DNA of 64,000 nucleotides from Apostichopus japonicus (lineage: Eukaryota > Echinodermata > Holothuroidea > Aspidochirotida > Stichopodidae): contig NC_092568.1 of the NCBI RefSeq assembly GCF_037975245.1, positions 10,379,501-10,443,500 on the forward strand, written 5' to 3'. Shown piece after piece: positions 1-11,110 of this stretch. Each line of letters opens with the position of its first letter. Position 1 is the first letter of the stretch. A program made the translations under genes and the position numbers. A model generated the notes under the pieces. That model was not told where the DNA came from. It did not search any database and saw only the letters and a list, made by a program, of their open reading frames with translations.

Positions 1-189
1 GTGGATTCATAACATTGAGTACAAGATCCCTATTGTCTTTGATGGAGGTGTGTATAGCCACGTGACTGACCTGTGTTTATCATGCCATAGTGTTGTTGTA
101 ACAACGAGTTCTGGTTATACTAACAAGCACAAGTCTAGTGCATTGAAGTCATCGAAACCTCAATGCATTTTGCATTCTGGTTAACTTTA

Positions 190-570
190 TGAACCGAATT
201 TTCACCTTCATCATCTGCCCGACTCTCCAATGGCGGACGATGTGTCCTGGGGAAGGTGTCAACTGGGAGAAAGTACCCACCTCCCCTCTTAGGATTTGTA
301 TATGATTAATGGTACTTGTTGAGAAATTGTGTAAAATTTTGCAACTTTTGATGCAATTTATGTTCGAGATTTCCCCCTTTTTGATCCTCACAAATTCGGC
401 AATTTCTTATTTCTTATATTTTTACCAATTCCCCCCCCCCCTCCCAATGTTGATGTCAACCGTAATAACGTTATTTATGTTTTAGTCAGTGGCTAAATTC
501 TCGTTTCTGTAGGTCCTCATCTTTCATTGCATTCTACCGAAAATGAGAGAAAGAGAACTGGAAGTAATGA
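190..570. repeat. Dispersed repeat X, copy 1 (paired with 6598-6980)
   Basis: This stretch matches 6598-6980 in the same orientation over its whole length with scattered substitutions and small indels. Shared landmarks are CCTTCATCATCT, GGTGTCAACTGGGAG, TGATTAATGG, TACTTGTTGAGAAA, CAGTGGCTAAATTCTCGTTT and the end GAAAGAGAACTGGAAGTAATG. No conserved reading frame is visible. It may be the 3' part of a retroelement or one arm of a larger duplication. Confidence 0.8.
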
Positions 571-1199
571 AGGGAAAGTACGCGAGAAGGGAGAAGAGCA
601 AGGAGAGGTGAGGGGAATACAAATGAGAAGGAGATACTGGGGGGGGGGGGAGGAGTAAGAACGAGAAAGAAAAGTGGGGTGCGTTAGGGGTCCAACTCGG
701 GGGGAAGGAAGGTAACGGAGAGGAGTCATAACAGGAAGGGAAATGGCAGCAGGGAGAGCGAGCGGGAAATGTGGGACGTGTGTGGAACCCCAGCATGGGG
801 CGGATAATGGTTAGGGATATGAATGATATCTGGGAGAGGATAGAAGAAAGGGGGGTGGAGATGGTAAAGAGGAGGGGGAGGCGAGAAGGACGGCAAGGGA
901 ACAAGGGAGAGCTTCTGTTTTGAGTACGGATACTCGACTTCTTGATCATCGAACAGAATTGCACTGAAATATCTAACGATTTTGAACACAAATACTTATC
1001 TTGAATAGTTATATAGGAAGAGATTGTGATATTATATTATAATTCCTTTCTCGAAACAACCCACCACCGCTTCTACCAGCTAATACACATACTTGTACCA
1101 CAAAGTACGCAACTCAATGCTAAAGGTATATGCGTTAAAGATCGCTTTCAAAATGTCCAGGCTGTCGAAAAGTCCATGTCGATGTCTTCACATAATGAT
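571..1199. other. Purine-rich, low-complexity stretch without a supported gene
   Basis: From about 540 to 920 the plus strand is strongly G/A-rich, with runs of G. The Pro/Ser/Leu-rich readings on the minus strand are compositional. The remainder up to 1199 is the immediate 3' flank of the peptide gene; an AATAAA sequence overlaps that gene's stop codon on the minus strand. Confidence 0.5.
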
Positions 1200-2759
1200 T
1201 TATTTACCCCTAAAGACACCTTTGGCAGCCTGGGATGCACGGTGCAATAGGGAGCTCCACCAGCTCTTCTCTTCTGGGGTTAGTTCGTCAAATCCCTCTG
1301 GTACTGCTTCCCCTTCCTCCGCCAAATTTCTCGCCATTAAGTTACTTGCCGGATGGTGAGCAATATGTTTAAAGGCCTTCCAGCTAAACCTCTCCTCTGG
1401 AGTTAACTCAGCCATTCTCTCATCAAAGATAGCGTCGTTCCCCGGGACTTCATTTTCAAAAGGAAGCGCTGAAATAAAAAAAATTCTGGTGTTTTGAGGA
1501 GTAATTTATTTATTTAACTATTTATTTTTATTTTTTATTATTAGTATTATTATTTATTTATTTAGTTTTAGTTTTTTTTTCTTCAAATGAACAATCAATT
1601 TCACACTTTAATACGAGTTTGCTATTACATTTGAGTCATAACAAAATAAAAGTTATTTTCAATAAAAAACATTACAAACAATCAAACAGAATTAATGGAA
1701 AAGAAATTCGCATATCCCGAAAGATTGTTTAAGCTGCGTGAAGTAACTTTACTTTGATTAATACTGTAATATCGATGTTGTGAATACTCTTGTACACTTA
1801 TTGTAAATTTACTGAAATTAATAGAAAAAAATCATCTACGACAGGAATTACACTTATGAAGTTGGCATTGTAAAAATGAAATGCGTCATATATAAAAATA
1901 AGAAAATTGTATGGGTGAGCTACATCTACACCGAAACCAAGAAATTACCTTTCTTTGAGAAGAAGAATCGCTTATTTAATAACATTTACATAGAATAATT
2001 GGGACCAAAGAGCGTCTTCATACCATGGGAAAAACCGACTTTACAAACTGTAGTTTTTGTGATATTCAGATTGAAAGGATAAAGCATCTGTTCTGGGAGT
2101 GTAGTGTTTCAAATCAAATGGAAATCGTAATGAGTTGGAAAATCAAGAACAGTGAAAACACGTCCAGCCTCCATCGGGATTCGAACCAGGGCCTCCCGCA
2201 TTGTACGCGGACACCCTAACCACTAGGCTATGGACGCTAATTGTATGTCCAGAGGTTCGAAACCGGTAAGGAAGGTCGTAATTCCACTGTTGGCGTTTGT
2301 CACCTGTATCGAACAATACTAGTTCTGTTATTGGTGACATGTTTTGCCTTACTCTAGAGATCAAACATGATGCTAACCAACTCGAAATCATTTGTGATTT
2401 CGAAAGCCGTATCTCGAAAGAGATACTTTGAACAGACTTTATGTTAATGAATGGAGGTAAACGACAAAGTCAAATGAATATATATAATTGAAATCGTAAT
2501 GAGTTGGAAAATCAAGAACAGTGAAAACACTTCCAGCCTCCACCAGGATATATATAAATTTATATATATATATATATAAATACATAGATACAGACTTACA
2601 TAGCTTACAATTAATTTCAAATTCAAAGTCATTTCTATATGTGTTTATCGGTGCTCTTACTTTAGGCCTATGGAGAAGAAAACACATTTTAAAAGACTCA
2701 CCGAGGATTGCTACGGTACAAAAGATGAGTACCAAGGCAGAACACCGGATAACCGACAT
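1200..2759 (-). CDS. Secreted cationic amphipathic peptide precursor, two-exon gene (candidate antimicrobial or neuropeptide-like)
   Basis: I predict a 108-residue precursor from two exons: 2759-2702 and 1468-1200. Exon 1 starts MSVIRCSALVLIFCTVAIL, a typical signal peptide, and ends at a strong GTGAGT donor after phase 1. Exon 2 follows a T-rich tract ending TTTCAG; the phases match and make an Ala at the junction, giving an -ILA signal cleavage context. After an acidic pro-region (residues 21-46, ending ELTPEER) comes a His/Lys-rich segment starting FSWKAFKHIAHH. An acidic spacer then ends in ELTPEEK, and the C-terminal peptide starts SWWSSLLHRASQAAKG and ends RGK before the stop. The last peptide has Lys/Arg/His but no Asp/Glu, and its large residues recur every 3-4 positions, as in an amphipathic helix. 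Terminal Gly-Lys could allow amidation. The duplicated acid-motif-plus-cationic-peptide layout is typical of processed host-defence peptides and some neuropeptides. No homolog was checked. The gene model is strong; the function is inferred. Confidence 0.72.
2121..2240 (-). repeat. tRNA-derived SINE, with tRNA-like head (SINE-1 copy a)
   Basis: Read on the minus strand, 2238-2160 resembles a tRNA: AGCCTAGTGGTTAGGGTGTC matches a box A region and GGTTCGAATCCC is a box B/T-loop. The 5' and 3' acceptor ends pair poorly, so it is not a functional tRNA. The tail at 2160-2121 recurs at 2545-2490. The element lies in the single intron of the secreted peptide gene. Confidence 0.7.
2490..2549 (-). repeat. 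5'-truncated SINE-1 copy b
   Basis: About 55 bases match the tail of the SINE at 2121-2185 almost perfectly, including GTAATGAGTTGGAAAATCAA and CAGTGAAAACAC. The match stops where the tRNA head should begin and is replaced by a TA-rich simple repeat. Confidence 0.75.
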
Positions 2760-2856
2760 GATGAGGTTTTGAAATGATGAAGTTCAGTATTGTGTACAAT
2801 GTCTGCAACGATGGGCTACGACAGAGCGAATGATTAGAAAGGAGAACTTCTAACGC

Positions 2857-2865
2857 TCTTTTATG
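2857..2865 (-). promoter_or_regulatory. Candidate TATA-like box of the secreted peptide gene
   Basis: On the minus strand the sequence CATAAAAGA lies about 100 bases upstream of the start codon at 2759. That would place transcription start near 2830 and give a short 5' leader. This is position and composition only. Confidence 0.25.
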
Positions 2866-3046
2866 CAGAAGAAAACTTCTAAGGTCATCAATTTGGAATT
2901 GTTTGTCAGCACTGAGGGCAAAATAAATCACTTATTTTATGATACTTTCCTTGGCATGTGTTCTAAGCAGTAGATCAAGTAACCTACACCTTTACATTAT
3001 CAAGACATCATGACAATGATTGCACTCTGTCAATAATCAAAATATG

Positions 3047-4310
3047 ATCAATTGGCTGTACCATAAATTATTACAAAGTGTAAGGCTATACGTTAATAGA
3101 GGTTAATAGAGACAAAGGTTAAAGGTAAACAATGGATGTAGCGTATTTCCTTCCTGGTTGATGCTTCGCCGGGTATAATAAATCCTTCGTTTAGGGTAAT
3201 GATTCATGTACATAGGCGTAGGAGGCGGGGGGTGTTGGGGGGCTGCGTCCCCAACCCCCCTTTTTTTTTAAATTCGTGCAATATGCTGAGAATTTTTCGG
3301 GCACCTACTGAAAGAAAAATAATTTGCAATGTGTTTTTCAATGGTTAAACTGATATTATTATCATCATTAGTATTGTAACGACTACCCCAATAAGTTTGA
3401 ACAATATGGAAGGGTAAAAATACGGTTAATGATTGTATGTTATTGGCACGTGATGTACTAACCGATGAATGCCTATGTGATATGCACATTAACATGTTCA
3501 ACGCGCGAAAATTTTTGGTTTGTACATTTTTCGGGCAAGTCGTTATATAGCCCCCAAATCAAATTAGGCTCCTTCGCCTTTGTTCATGTAGAATTTGATA
3601 AATCTACAAACCTCAATTTGCAAATAGCAATGGAGTTGTTCGCTACACCAATTTGTTGGTTGCGATTCGTTTAGTTCATTTGCACTACTGAGGTGCCTAG
3701 CAGAAAGCTTTTCTTAATTTCAAGGAACCATGAAAATATTGCAAAACAAGCGAACATTAACCAAAAGGGCCTACTTATTCGAGGTATTATTTTGGACTAT
3801 TCTTTGAAGTTTTTCAATATTTAAGAGGGCATCTCTAACATGTGACATCTGACAATACACTATAAGTCAAACTTTCGACGTTCTATTATTGAAAGATTTA
3901 TGAAAATCTGAAAAATTCAATACCTTTTCGAAATCAATGTTCTACCGTAATTTTACAGAAAGATTCGAAACGATTTTTTTGCCAAACCTCGGTTTTTTTC
4001 TGAAATCTAAACTTTTTGGTTTAAAAAGTACGAATTGTCTACGGTATTTCGAATGCTTATACCGACATTCCGACGTAATTATTCAAAATGTTGGGATTTT
4101 TATCTCGAAAGTTTGCCTTATGTCTTAAATACTGTCAGAATATTTCGTGGCATTTTGTTTGAAATTGTAAGTTTCGTGACATAATTTTCTCATGAACCGT
4201 ACAAAGTACAGTGCTTGATCGAAATATTAGCTTCTGAAATCACAATATCGCATTTCTGTCGAGATTTCGAGTAAAAACTTGAAGGAATACTTTTGATATA
4301 ATATTAAACG
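3047..4310. repeat. Segment Y, copy 1 (duplicated at 5267-6290), with a transposon inserted
   Basis: The segment starts ATATGATCAATTGGCTGTAC and continues through CTTCGCCGGGTATAATAAAT, CTCAATTTGCAAATAGCAAT, CGAGGTATTATTTTGGACTA and CTTATGTCTTAAATA. All recur in the same order and orientation at 5267-6290. The 372-bp transposon at 3211-3582 is present here and absent from copy 2. No coding potential is evident. Confidence 0.85.
3211..3582. mobile_element. hAT-like non-autonomous element, family E copy 1 (8-bp TSD TTCATGTA)
   Basis: The element begins CATAGGCGTAGGAGGC and ends GGCTCCTTCGCCTTTG, an imperfect terminal inverted repeat. TTCATGTA flanks it exactly on both sides (3203-3210 and 3583-3590). 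It carries the internal landmarks TTTTTCGGGCACCTACTGAA and TCGGGCAAGTCGT found in the copies at 9055 and 62664. It has no transposase frame. The 8-bp duplication fits the hAT superfamily. Confidence 0.88.
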
Positions 4311-5266
4311 TAAGTATTGGTAATTCTCTCGATTTCGAATCATATGTCATCATATGTACTTCGATTTGTGATCTTTAAAAAAATATTGTTGATAGCATAT
4401 CGAAATATATGTTCTCTTGTGGCCAGTAGGCAGTTTTCTCGAAGGGAAGCTTTTGAGTAGATTAATAAATTCTCTAACTGGAGTACGCCAGTACGCTGAG
4501 AAATTGCCGCTGTTCTTAAAGAGAACGCGCAGTCTTTCTGTAAAATACACCGACGGTAACAGAGGAAAAGGAATGACCAATGAGAATTAGTACCCTTATG
4601 ACTTATCAATGTGACTTAAGCGTAGCTCTTAAGAATAAGGTAAATCATGACTCCAACCAAATTTTAATCAGCAAAATCAAAGACCGTACAAACAGGAGGA
4701 ATTTGTTTTCTCGCAATCAGAACTTTTGACGTCGGTTAGAGCAGAGATATAAGTTTTGGAACATATTTGGTGGCGATGTCTTGTACGAGATGTCGCAAGA
4801 AACAGCAACAACAATTTGCTCACTTTGAAGAACAAAATGATTAAAAATGAGCAAAAGCAAAAAATACCTGTTGCTCAAATCGGCAATTCTTATATTCAGT
4901 CTATAAGTAAATAGAGTATGGTACAATGTTTAGTTTGCGTAAGAAACGCTAAAAAGCGATATTTGGAAGTAAATATTGTTTCTGTGATTATTGTTACAAA
5001 ACTTAAAGTTGTTCAAGGTTCTAATCTTAATAATATAAGAAAAGTATGATGACGTTTTATAATAAATACTTCCCAAATGCAGCTAATACAAGATCTTGGT
5101 TGTAAACTACAATCGTTACATTTTTAAACCACAGAAAAGGGGATACATTTGGGAAAATGAAGGAATTTAGGTTCGCGTCAAAATGCAATTATATGTTGGC
5201 ATTTAATTTATTCTTGGTTAACCTAAAGCATATTCAATTAAAGATATAATACCATTACAAGACAAA

Positions 5267-6290
5267 ATATGATCAATTGGCTGTACCATAAATTATTACA
5301 AAGTGTAAGGCTATCCGTAAGTAGAGGTAAAAACATGTCCTTTCCCCATCGAGTAACTAATTTATTGTACTTCAATCAGGGAGTTGTTATCAGGGAGTTG
5401 TTATGGAACAACTCCCTGCTTCAATATATTCGGGAAATGTCCAAAGCTAATTCACTTGACATTTGACAAAGGTTAAAGGCAAACAATGGATGAAACTATT
5501 TCCTTCCTGGTCGATGCTTCGCCGGGTATAATAAATCCTTCGTTTAGGGTAATGACTCATTTCGAATTTTATTAATCTAAAAACCTCAATTTGCAAATAG
5601 CAATGGAGTTGTTCGCAACACCATTTTGTTGGTTGCGATTCTTTTATGTTCATTTGCACTGCTGAGGGTGCCTAGCAGAAAGCTTTTCTATCTTTCAATG
5701 TACTATGAAAATATTGAAAAACTAGCACAAAATAGTAAAAAGGGCCTACTTATTCGAGGTATTATTTTGGACTATTCTTTGAAGTGTTAAAATAGTTAAG
5801 AGGGCACCCCTAACATGTGACATCTGACAATACACTATAAGTCAAACTTTCGACGTTCTTTTATTGAAAGATTTTTGAAAAACTGAAAAATAAAATACCT
5901 TTTCGAAATCAAAGTTCTACCGAAATTTTACAGAAAGATTCGAAATGAATCTTTTTTCCAAACCTCGCCTTTTTCTGAAATCTAAACTTTTTGGTTTAAG
6001 TCGTACGAATTGTCTACCGGTGTTACGAAAGCTTATACCGACATTCCGACGATAGTATTCAAAATGTTGGGATCTTTATCTCGAAAGTTTGCCTTATGTC
6101 TTAAATATGGTTAGAATATTTCGTGGCATTTTGTTAGAACTTGTGAGTTTTGTGACATCATTTCACCAAGAACCATACAAAGTACAATGCTTGATCGAAA
6201 TATTAGCTTCTGAAATCACTACATCGCATTTCTGTCGAGATTTCGAATAAAAAGTCGAAGGAATAATGAGATATATTATAAAACGAAAAG
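5267..6290. repeat. Segment Y, copy 2 (duplicate of 3047-4310)
   Basis: This is colinear with 3047-4310. At the point matching the transposon in copy 1 it reads GGGTAATGACTCATTTCGAA, an uninterrupted site. It has about 130 extra bases (about 5328-5462) absent from copy 1, containing an AGGGAGTTGTTATCAGGGAG direct repeat and its inverted partner AACAACTCCCTG. Confidence 0.85.
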
Positions 6291-6597
6291 TTTAATATTT
6301 GATTTCCTAGTATTTTTTACGCTATTACAAAGAACCCAACTGAATGATATAGCACTGATGTGAAGTGCATCCCTGGGTAAGAAATGAGGGTTCAGAAACA
6401 TGCTACTTCCGGCACCTGCCTCTTTCAGAAATGGGGATGTGCCTCACCCACCCCATAACCCACCGGTCCTCTGTTGCTACGCCTATGTATTGCATTGGAT
6501 TATGGAAAATATATACAGCACTTACTCCACATCTCGAGGCCTTTTAACAAACTTCATACAATAAAGTCTTATTTAAACGGATTAACTTGATGATCGT

Positions 6598-7110
<513 letters not shown>

Positions 7111-7482
7111 ACATATAGATATACGCATACACACACTCATCCGCCTGCATTACTTCATAGGTTACGATTATCATCGAAACCAAAAACAAGCCGGAAAATT
7201 TCGGCCTCCTTAAATTTGGTCAAAACCACTTTCCTCAGAGCATTTTGAATTACGAATTTGAAAGTATTTTGTGAATGCATCTGTTAACAACACTGCAAAT
7301 GATGTCATGTGGGCAAATTTGTTGAGATGGTTTTGTTCTTCACAATATTTAACATATTCACAAAGGGTGGGAGGGAGGGGGGGGGGGGTTGCACTTCGAC
7401 GGTATTCTCAATTCAGAGAACCTTAATAGCTATGGAACGCCAAAGGGGCAATGTATTTTGTCGTCTCCGTCGAGTTTGTCCA

Positions 7483-7560
7483 CTTCGATGTTGTTGCTTC
7501 GATCGAGTTTGTTGCCTCGATCGAGCTTGTTGCCTCGATCGAGTTTGTTGCCTCGAGTTT
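7483..7560. repeat. 18-bp minisatellite, about four units
   Basis: The unit is close to TCGATCGAGTTTGTTGCC, repeated with few changes from about 7490. TCGATCGA is itself palindromic. Confidence 0.85.
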
Positions 7561-7714
7561 GGTGTACAGTCAATACATAAAAGATAACAAGGTATCACGC
7601 TGCATTACTGTCTGCATTTTGTAGCTGACAATAAGAAAATTTCACTTGCAAGAACGGAAAGTAAACTTTTTCAGAGCGCGGCATGCGGTTTGGGGCGAGT
7701 CTTCAATGCCTTTA
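7561..7714 (+). mobile_element. Truncated copy of the TTAA-type element F
   Basis: From GTGTACAGTCAATACAT to GAGTCTTCAATGCCTTTAA this matches the right part of the element at 41671-42024, with an internal deletion. It keeps GATAACAAGGTATCAC, ACTGTCTGCATTTTGTAG and the right terminus followed by TTAA. The left end is missing. Confidence 0.75.
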
Positions 7715-8274
7715 AAGGATAAAAGAACCAGATGATTATAGTTGAAAAATAAAGATTTACAGAGCATTTGCCATAATGACTTCAGAGACCACCCACTGTG
7801 ATCAAATTCCAGAGAAGAAGAAATTTAGCCAGTCAAATAAAATTTCATTCAATCAACCATATCTTGTTATGCCATAGTTAGTGACATGAAATTGAAATGG
7901 GGGTAATTAAATAATACTGTGGAATATTTTCCCTCTTTCATACAAGTGTCGCATTGTCCCCCACCTTCGGCCTGGGAAGTGTTAGACCACTGTTACACGT
8001 GTTCACCCCCTTTACAAACTCACACGACATTTACAGGTTATTATGGACCAAATTTTGTCTAAATATGCCTCAGATTAATGCACTGTTTGAATGCGAATGC
8101 AAACGTTTTCCTACCACCTCCCAAACAACCATTTGACATCCTTTATTATTTCACTGATGTGAATGTTGTGTCATGTTTTGGTAGCTAAGGAGCTTCAGTC
8201 AATATTATTGCAGGTGATGTAAAAGTGGTAATTTAATAATACCTAATTAATGATTAAAACTATATCACTCTCTA
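7715..8274. other. Intergenic stretch with no supported feature
   Basis: I see no conserved coding frame, RNA or repeat partner in this window. Short open frames here lack signal, domain or splice support. Confidence 0.5.
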
Positions 8275-8663
8275 TTTCACCGGGGATCATGAGATCCCCG
8301 GTTCGATTCCCCGCCGACAGCAAGGTGTGTCGTCTGGCAAGGGTGTTGTTCAATAACAACTTCCCGACATGGACGTTAAATGGATGTGTGCCGAGAGATT
8401 GGCTTCGGTCAGCTTGCGAGTCTATAAGCCTCCATGGCTTCTTTCGCGAGTTCCTGCTTGCGGGAAGATCACATATACATACATACATACATACATACAT
8501 ACATACATACATACATACATACATACATACATACATACATACATACATACATACATACATACATACATACATACATACATACATACATACATACATACAT
8601 ACATACATACATACATACATACATACATACATACATACATACATACATACATACATACATACA

Positions 8664-8692
<29 letters not shown>
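8275..8692 (+). repeat. tRNA-derived SINE-2 copy ending in a long (ACAT)n microsatellite
   Basis: A box B-like segment GGTTCGATTCCCCG near 8302 is followed by a body (TTGGCTTCGGTCAGCTTGCG, TTCGCGAGTTCCTGCTTGCG) that matches 61168-60946 on the opposite strand. After GGGAAGATC the element passes directly into about 220 bases of (ACAT)n, 8472-8692. Such a tail is common for SINEs that end in a short repeat and expand. Confidence 0.82.
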
Positions 8693-8694
<2 letters not shown>

Positions 8695-9054
8695 TTGCTT
8701 GCTATATCTTCCAGCGATTTGCCAAACCTACTAGGACCAACTGTAAAGTGTAGTCTCACATCGTACTTCAAAACACTCGTACTGATTGCAAGAAAATTTC
8801 CATCCTATGTATCAGGGGTTCCCTAACTGGGGTGCATGAACCCCAGGAGGTGCGTGAGTCCATCCCAGGGGATTCGTGAGACGTTTCTGAAAGTCTAAAC
8901 TAGAGTACTATTTGTTGAACTAAAATCTGATATATCATATAATTTAGTAATGTACTAAAGTCGTACCTATCGATAAACTCTTTTCGCGTTCCATACGCAT
9001 ATGTTGCCATTGTAGTACCATACCGTTGGTGTACGCATGACAGTACGTTGTGAA

Positions 9055-9444
9055 CATAGGCGCAGGAGGCGTGGGGGGGTGGGGGCTGGGATGCAGCCCC
9101 CAACCAATTTTTTTTTGACAATTCGGGCAATATGCTGAGAATTTTTCGGGCACCTACTGAAAGAAATATAAATTGCAATGTGTTTTTCTATGGTTAAACT
9201 GATATTGTTATTATCATTATTATTGTAACATTTTGCCCCAGAATGATAACTAATATGGAAGGGTATTAAGACGGCAAATGATTGTATGTATTTGGCATGC
9301 AATGTAATAACCGATGCATGCCTATATGATATGCACATTAACACGATGCACACGCGCGTAGCGCGCGAAGAATGTTGGTTATGTTTTTCGGGCTAGTCGT
9401 GACAGACCCCCCCCCCCCCAACAAAAAAGGCTCCTATGCCTATG
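9055..9444. mobile_element. hAT-like element, family E copy 2
   Basis: It begins CATAGGCGCAGGAGGC and ends GGCTCCTATGCCTATG. The flanks GTTGTGAA and GATGTGAA match at 7 of 8 bases, an aged target duplication. The interior is colinear with the copies at 3211 and 62664, including CGGGCACCTACTGAAAGAAA and a GCGCGTAGCGCGCG hairpin near 9355. Confidence 0.85.
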
Positions 9445-9452
9445 GATGTGAA

Positions 9453-10620
9453 GATAATGAAATTGATCTTTTACGAAGAAATGTTATGCGTATTATAGTA
9501 TAATAATGACCCAGACCGTGTCTCGAAAAAAATTGGGAGTTCGTGGACAACTGTGACATCCACAGGGGGTTCATAGAGAGATAAAGTAAGGGAACCGTGC
9601 TATATACCAAATAGAAACATCATATCCATACAGCTTATAACGTCTGTACTTAGTCTAGTGCTTCGAAGAGTGAGATGAAATCGCAGTATTTAAAGGTAGT
9701 CAGTATAGGCCCCAAATTATAGCACTCTTTAATTGTTTGAAGTTTCCAAAAAAAGTACTTTCCTGGAGGTCTTTAGTCTCCAAATTGTTCTCAGATATTT
9801 TTAAGATACACACAAGATGACTGAATGTCCCAGCGATGAGATGTCCTCAATGGTTGTAATAAAGACAGTTGAAGAGATTTAACCAGAGGTGACCATATTT
9901 GAATATTTAGCATATTTGGGGCCAATACAGCATACATTTAAAGACTTGTAGCAATTCGGTGCAAGCGAACGAACCGATGGTGAATTGTGTACCAACACCT
10001 CAAGTTTCTTCATCTCTCAAAACAAGCAATAATGTAGCAAGTTGCATTGCCTCAATAGGCTCAAGAAGTACGGTATTGTATGATACTACATGTGATTGCA
10101 GTATTTCTCGGGTTAGGGTTAATCCTATGGGTTAATCCTAACCATAGGGGTTTCCCGGTCCACAAGATACGTCACTCATTGGGTTGTATCATACATGATG
10201 ACATTGTTTGTAGAAATTTCAGGCTTAATCCCAGTTCATGATCGTCTGCATAAAGTATAATTGTAAAGGGTGACAACTTACAGCAAGAACTCTCTTCCAA
10301 GCATAATCTTAAGCAACCTTTTTTGAATAAGAAGATTTCACGGAACCCGTTTTTCTTTTACTGCTTGCTTCGAAGTCATCGATATATCGGGGCATAAGCC
10401 TATTGTACATTTACGTCTTGAAAGGAAACGACATTCTTACTGCTTGCTGCAATGATACCAAAGACATTGAAGCGTGAGCTTCTTGTAAATAAAGATATTC
10501 AGATCCGTTGTTCTAATGAGAGTAAAACGGGATGAATAGAGATTTCGTTGAAGGCAGTGTCGTTCACTGTTACCAATATATTGTATCCAACCAACAATAC
10601 CAATTTAAGCGCATAGAAAG
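9453..10620. other. Intergenic, no gene seen
   Basis: This is AT-rich sequence without a supported frame. Near 10107-10150 TTAGGGTTAATCCTATGG is followed by GTTAATCCTAACCATAGG, a small imperfect inverted repeat. Confidence 0.5.
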
Positions 10621-10624
10621 TTAA

Positions 10625-10700
10625 CTCGTCAAATGGTTCAGTGGGTAGAGCGGTGGACTGGAAACCTGATGAGCTGAGTTCGACCCCATCAATGATTATA
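10625..10700 (+). repeat. tRNA-like head of a SINE or tRNA pseudogene
   Basis: TGGTTCAGTGGGTAGAGCGG resembles box A and GAGTTCGACCCC resembles box B at the expected spacing. The acceptor stem does not pair, so it is probably a SINE head or a decayed tRNA. Confidence 0.55.
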
Positions 10701-10779
10701 CACGTTTAAATAATCTTTTTCTCTTTTCAGCAGTCCACGCTGAAGTCTTGATATATTAATTCAACCATATAATTTACTA

Positions 10780-11110
10780 GCTGATGTGGTGGCCGATGTT
10801 ATAGAGGGTGACGAAAGACTCATTCCTCGTCGGTCATGTAAATCGTGGCTAGGGTTCAAGACAGGCCTCTGGCGATAATACCTGAGGTTGTGGCATGGTG
10901 CTTTTTTGTGGCCTAGGATCCCGTGCCATGTCTCCCTTGTTGTCGCAAAAGAACCCGGGAGGATGCGCAGAGGGTCGGTCAAATCGACCAGAAGCGTACT
11001 AGGTGGCGTGCGTGAATCCTTGCCTTTGGCCAGAGGTGGTGACATCTCTGCGACCGGCATGCTTGCAGCCCATGTCCACTGAATACGTGGCCTGATGAGG
11101 CGCTATTCTC
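10780..11110. other. GC-richer island of unknown origin
   Basis: This block is clearly richer in G+C than its flanks. Open frames exist on both strands, but none carries a recognisable domain. It follows the tRNA-like head at 10625 and may be part of an old retroelement. Confidence 0.3.

Noticed and set aside
2160-2238. Functional tRNA gene
   Set aside because: The acceptor stem does not pair well and the tail is a repeated SINE body.
2439-2759. 106-residue minus-strand frame with a signal peptide read as its own gene
   Set aside because: The signal peptide is real, but the frame then runs through a GTGAGT donor into TA microsatellite sequence. It fits better as exon 1 of the 1200-2759 gene.
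7309-7598. Cys- or Arg/Gln-repeat frames on both strands
   Set aside because: They come from the 18-bp minisatellite.
8243-8826. Several frames of repeated Met-Tyr-Val-Cys or Thr-Tyr-Ile-His
   Set aside because: They are translations of the (ACAT)n microsatellite.
10100-10160. Telomere-like TTAGGGTTA
   Set aside because: Only one or two units occur and the context is a small inverted repeat, not a tandem array.
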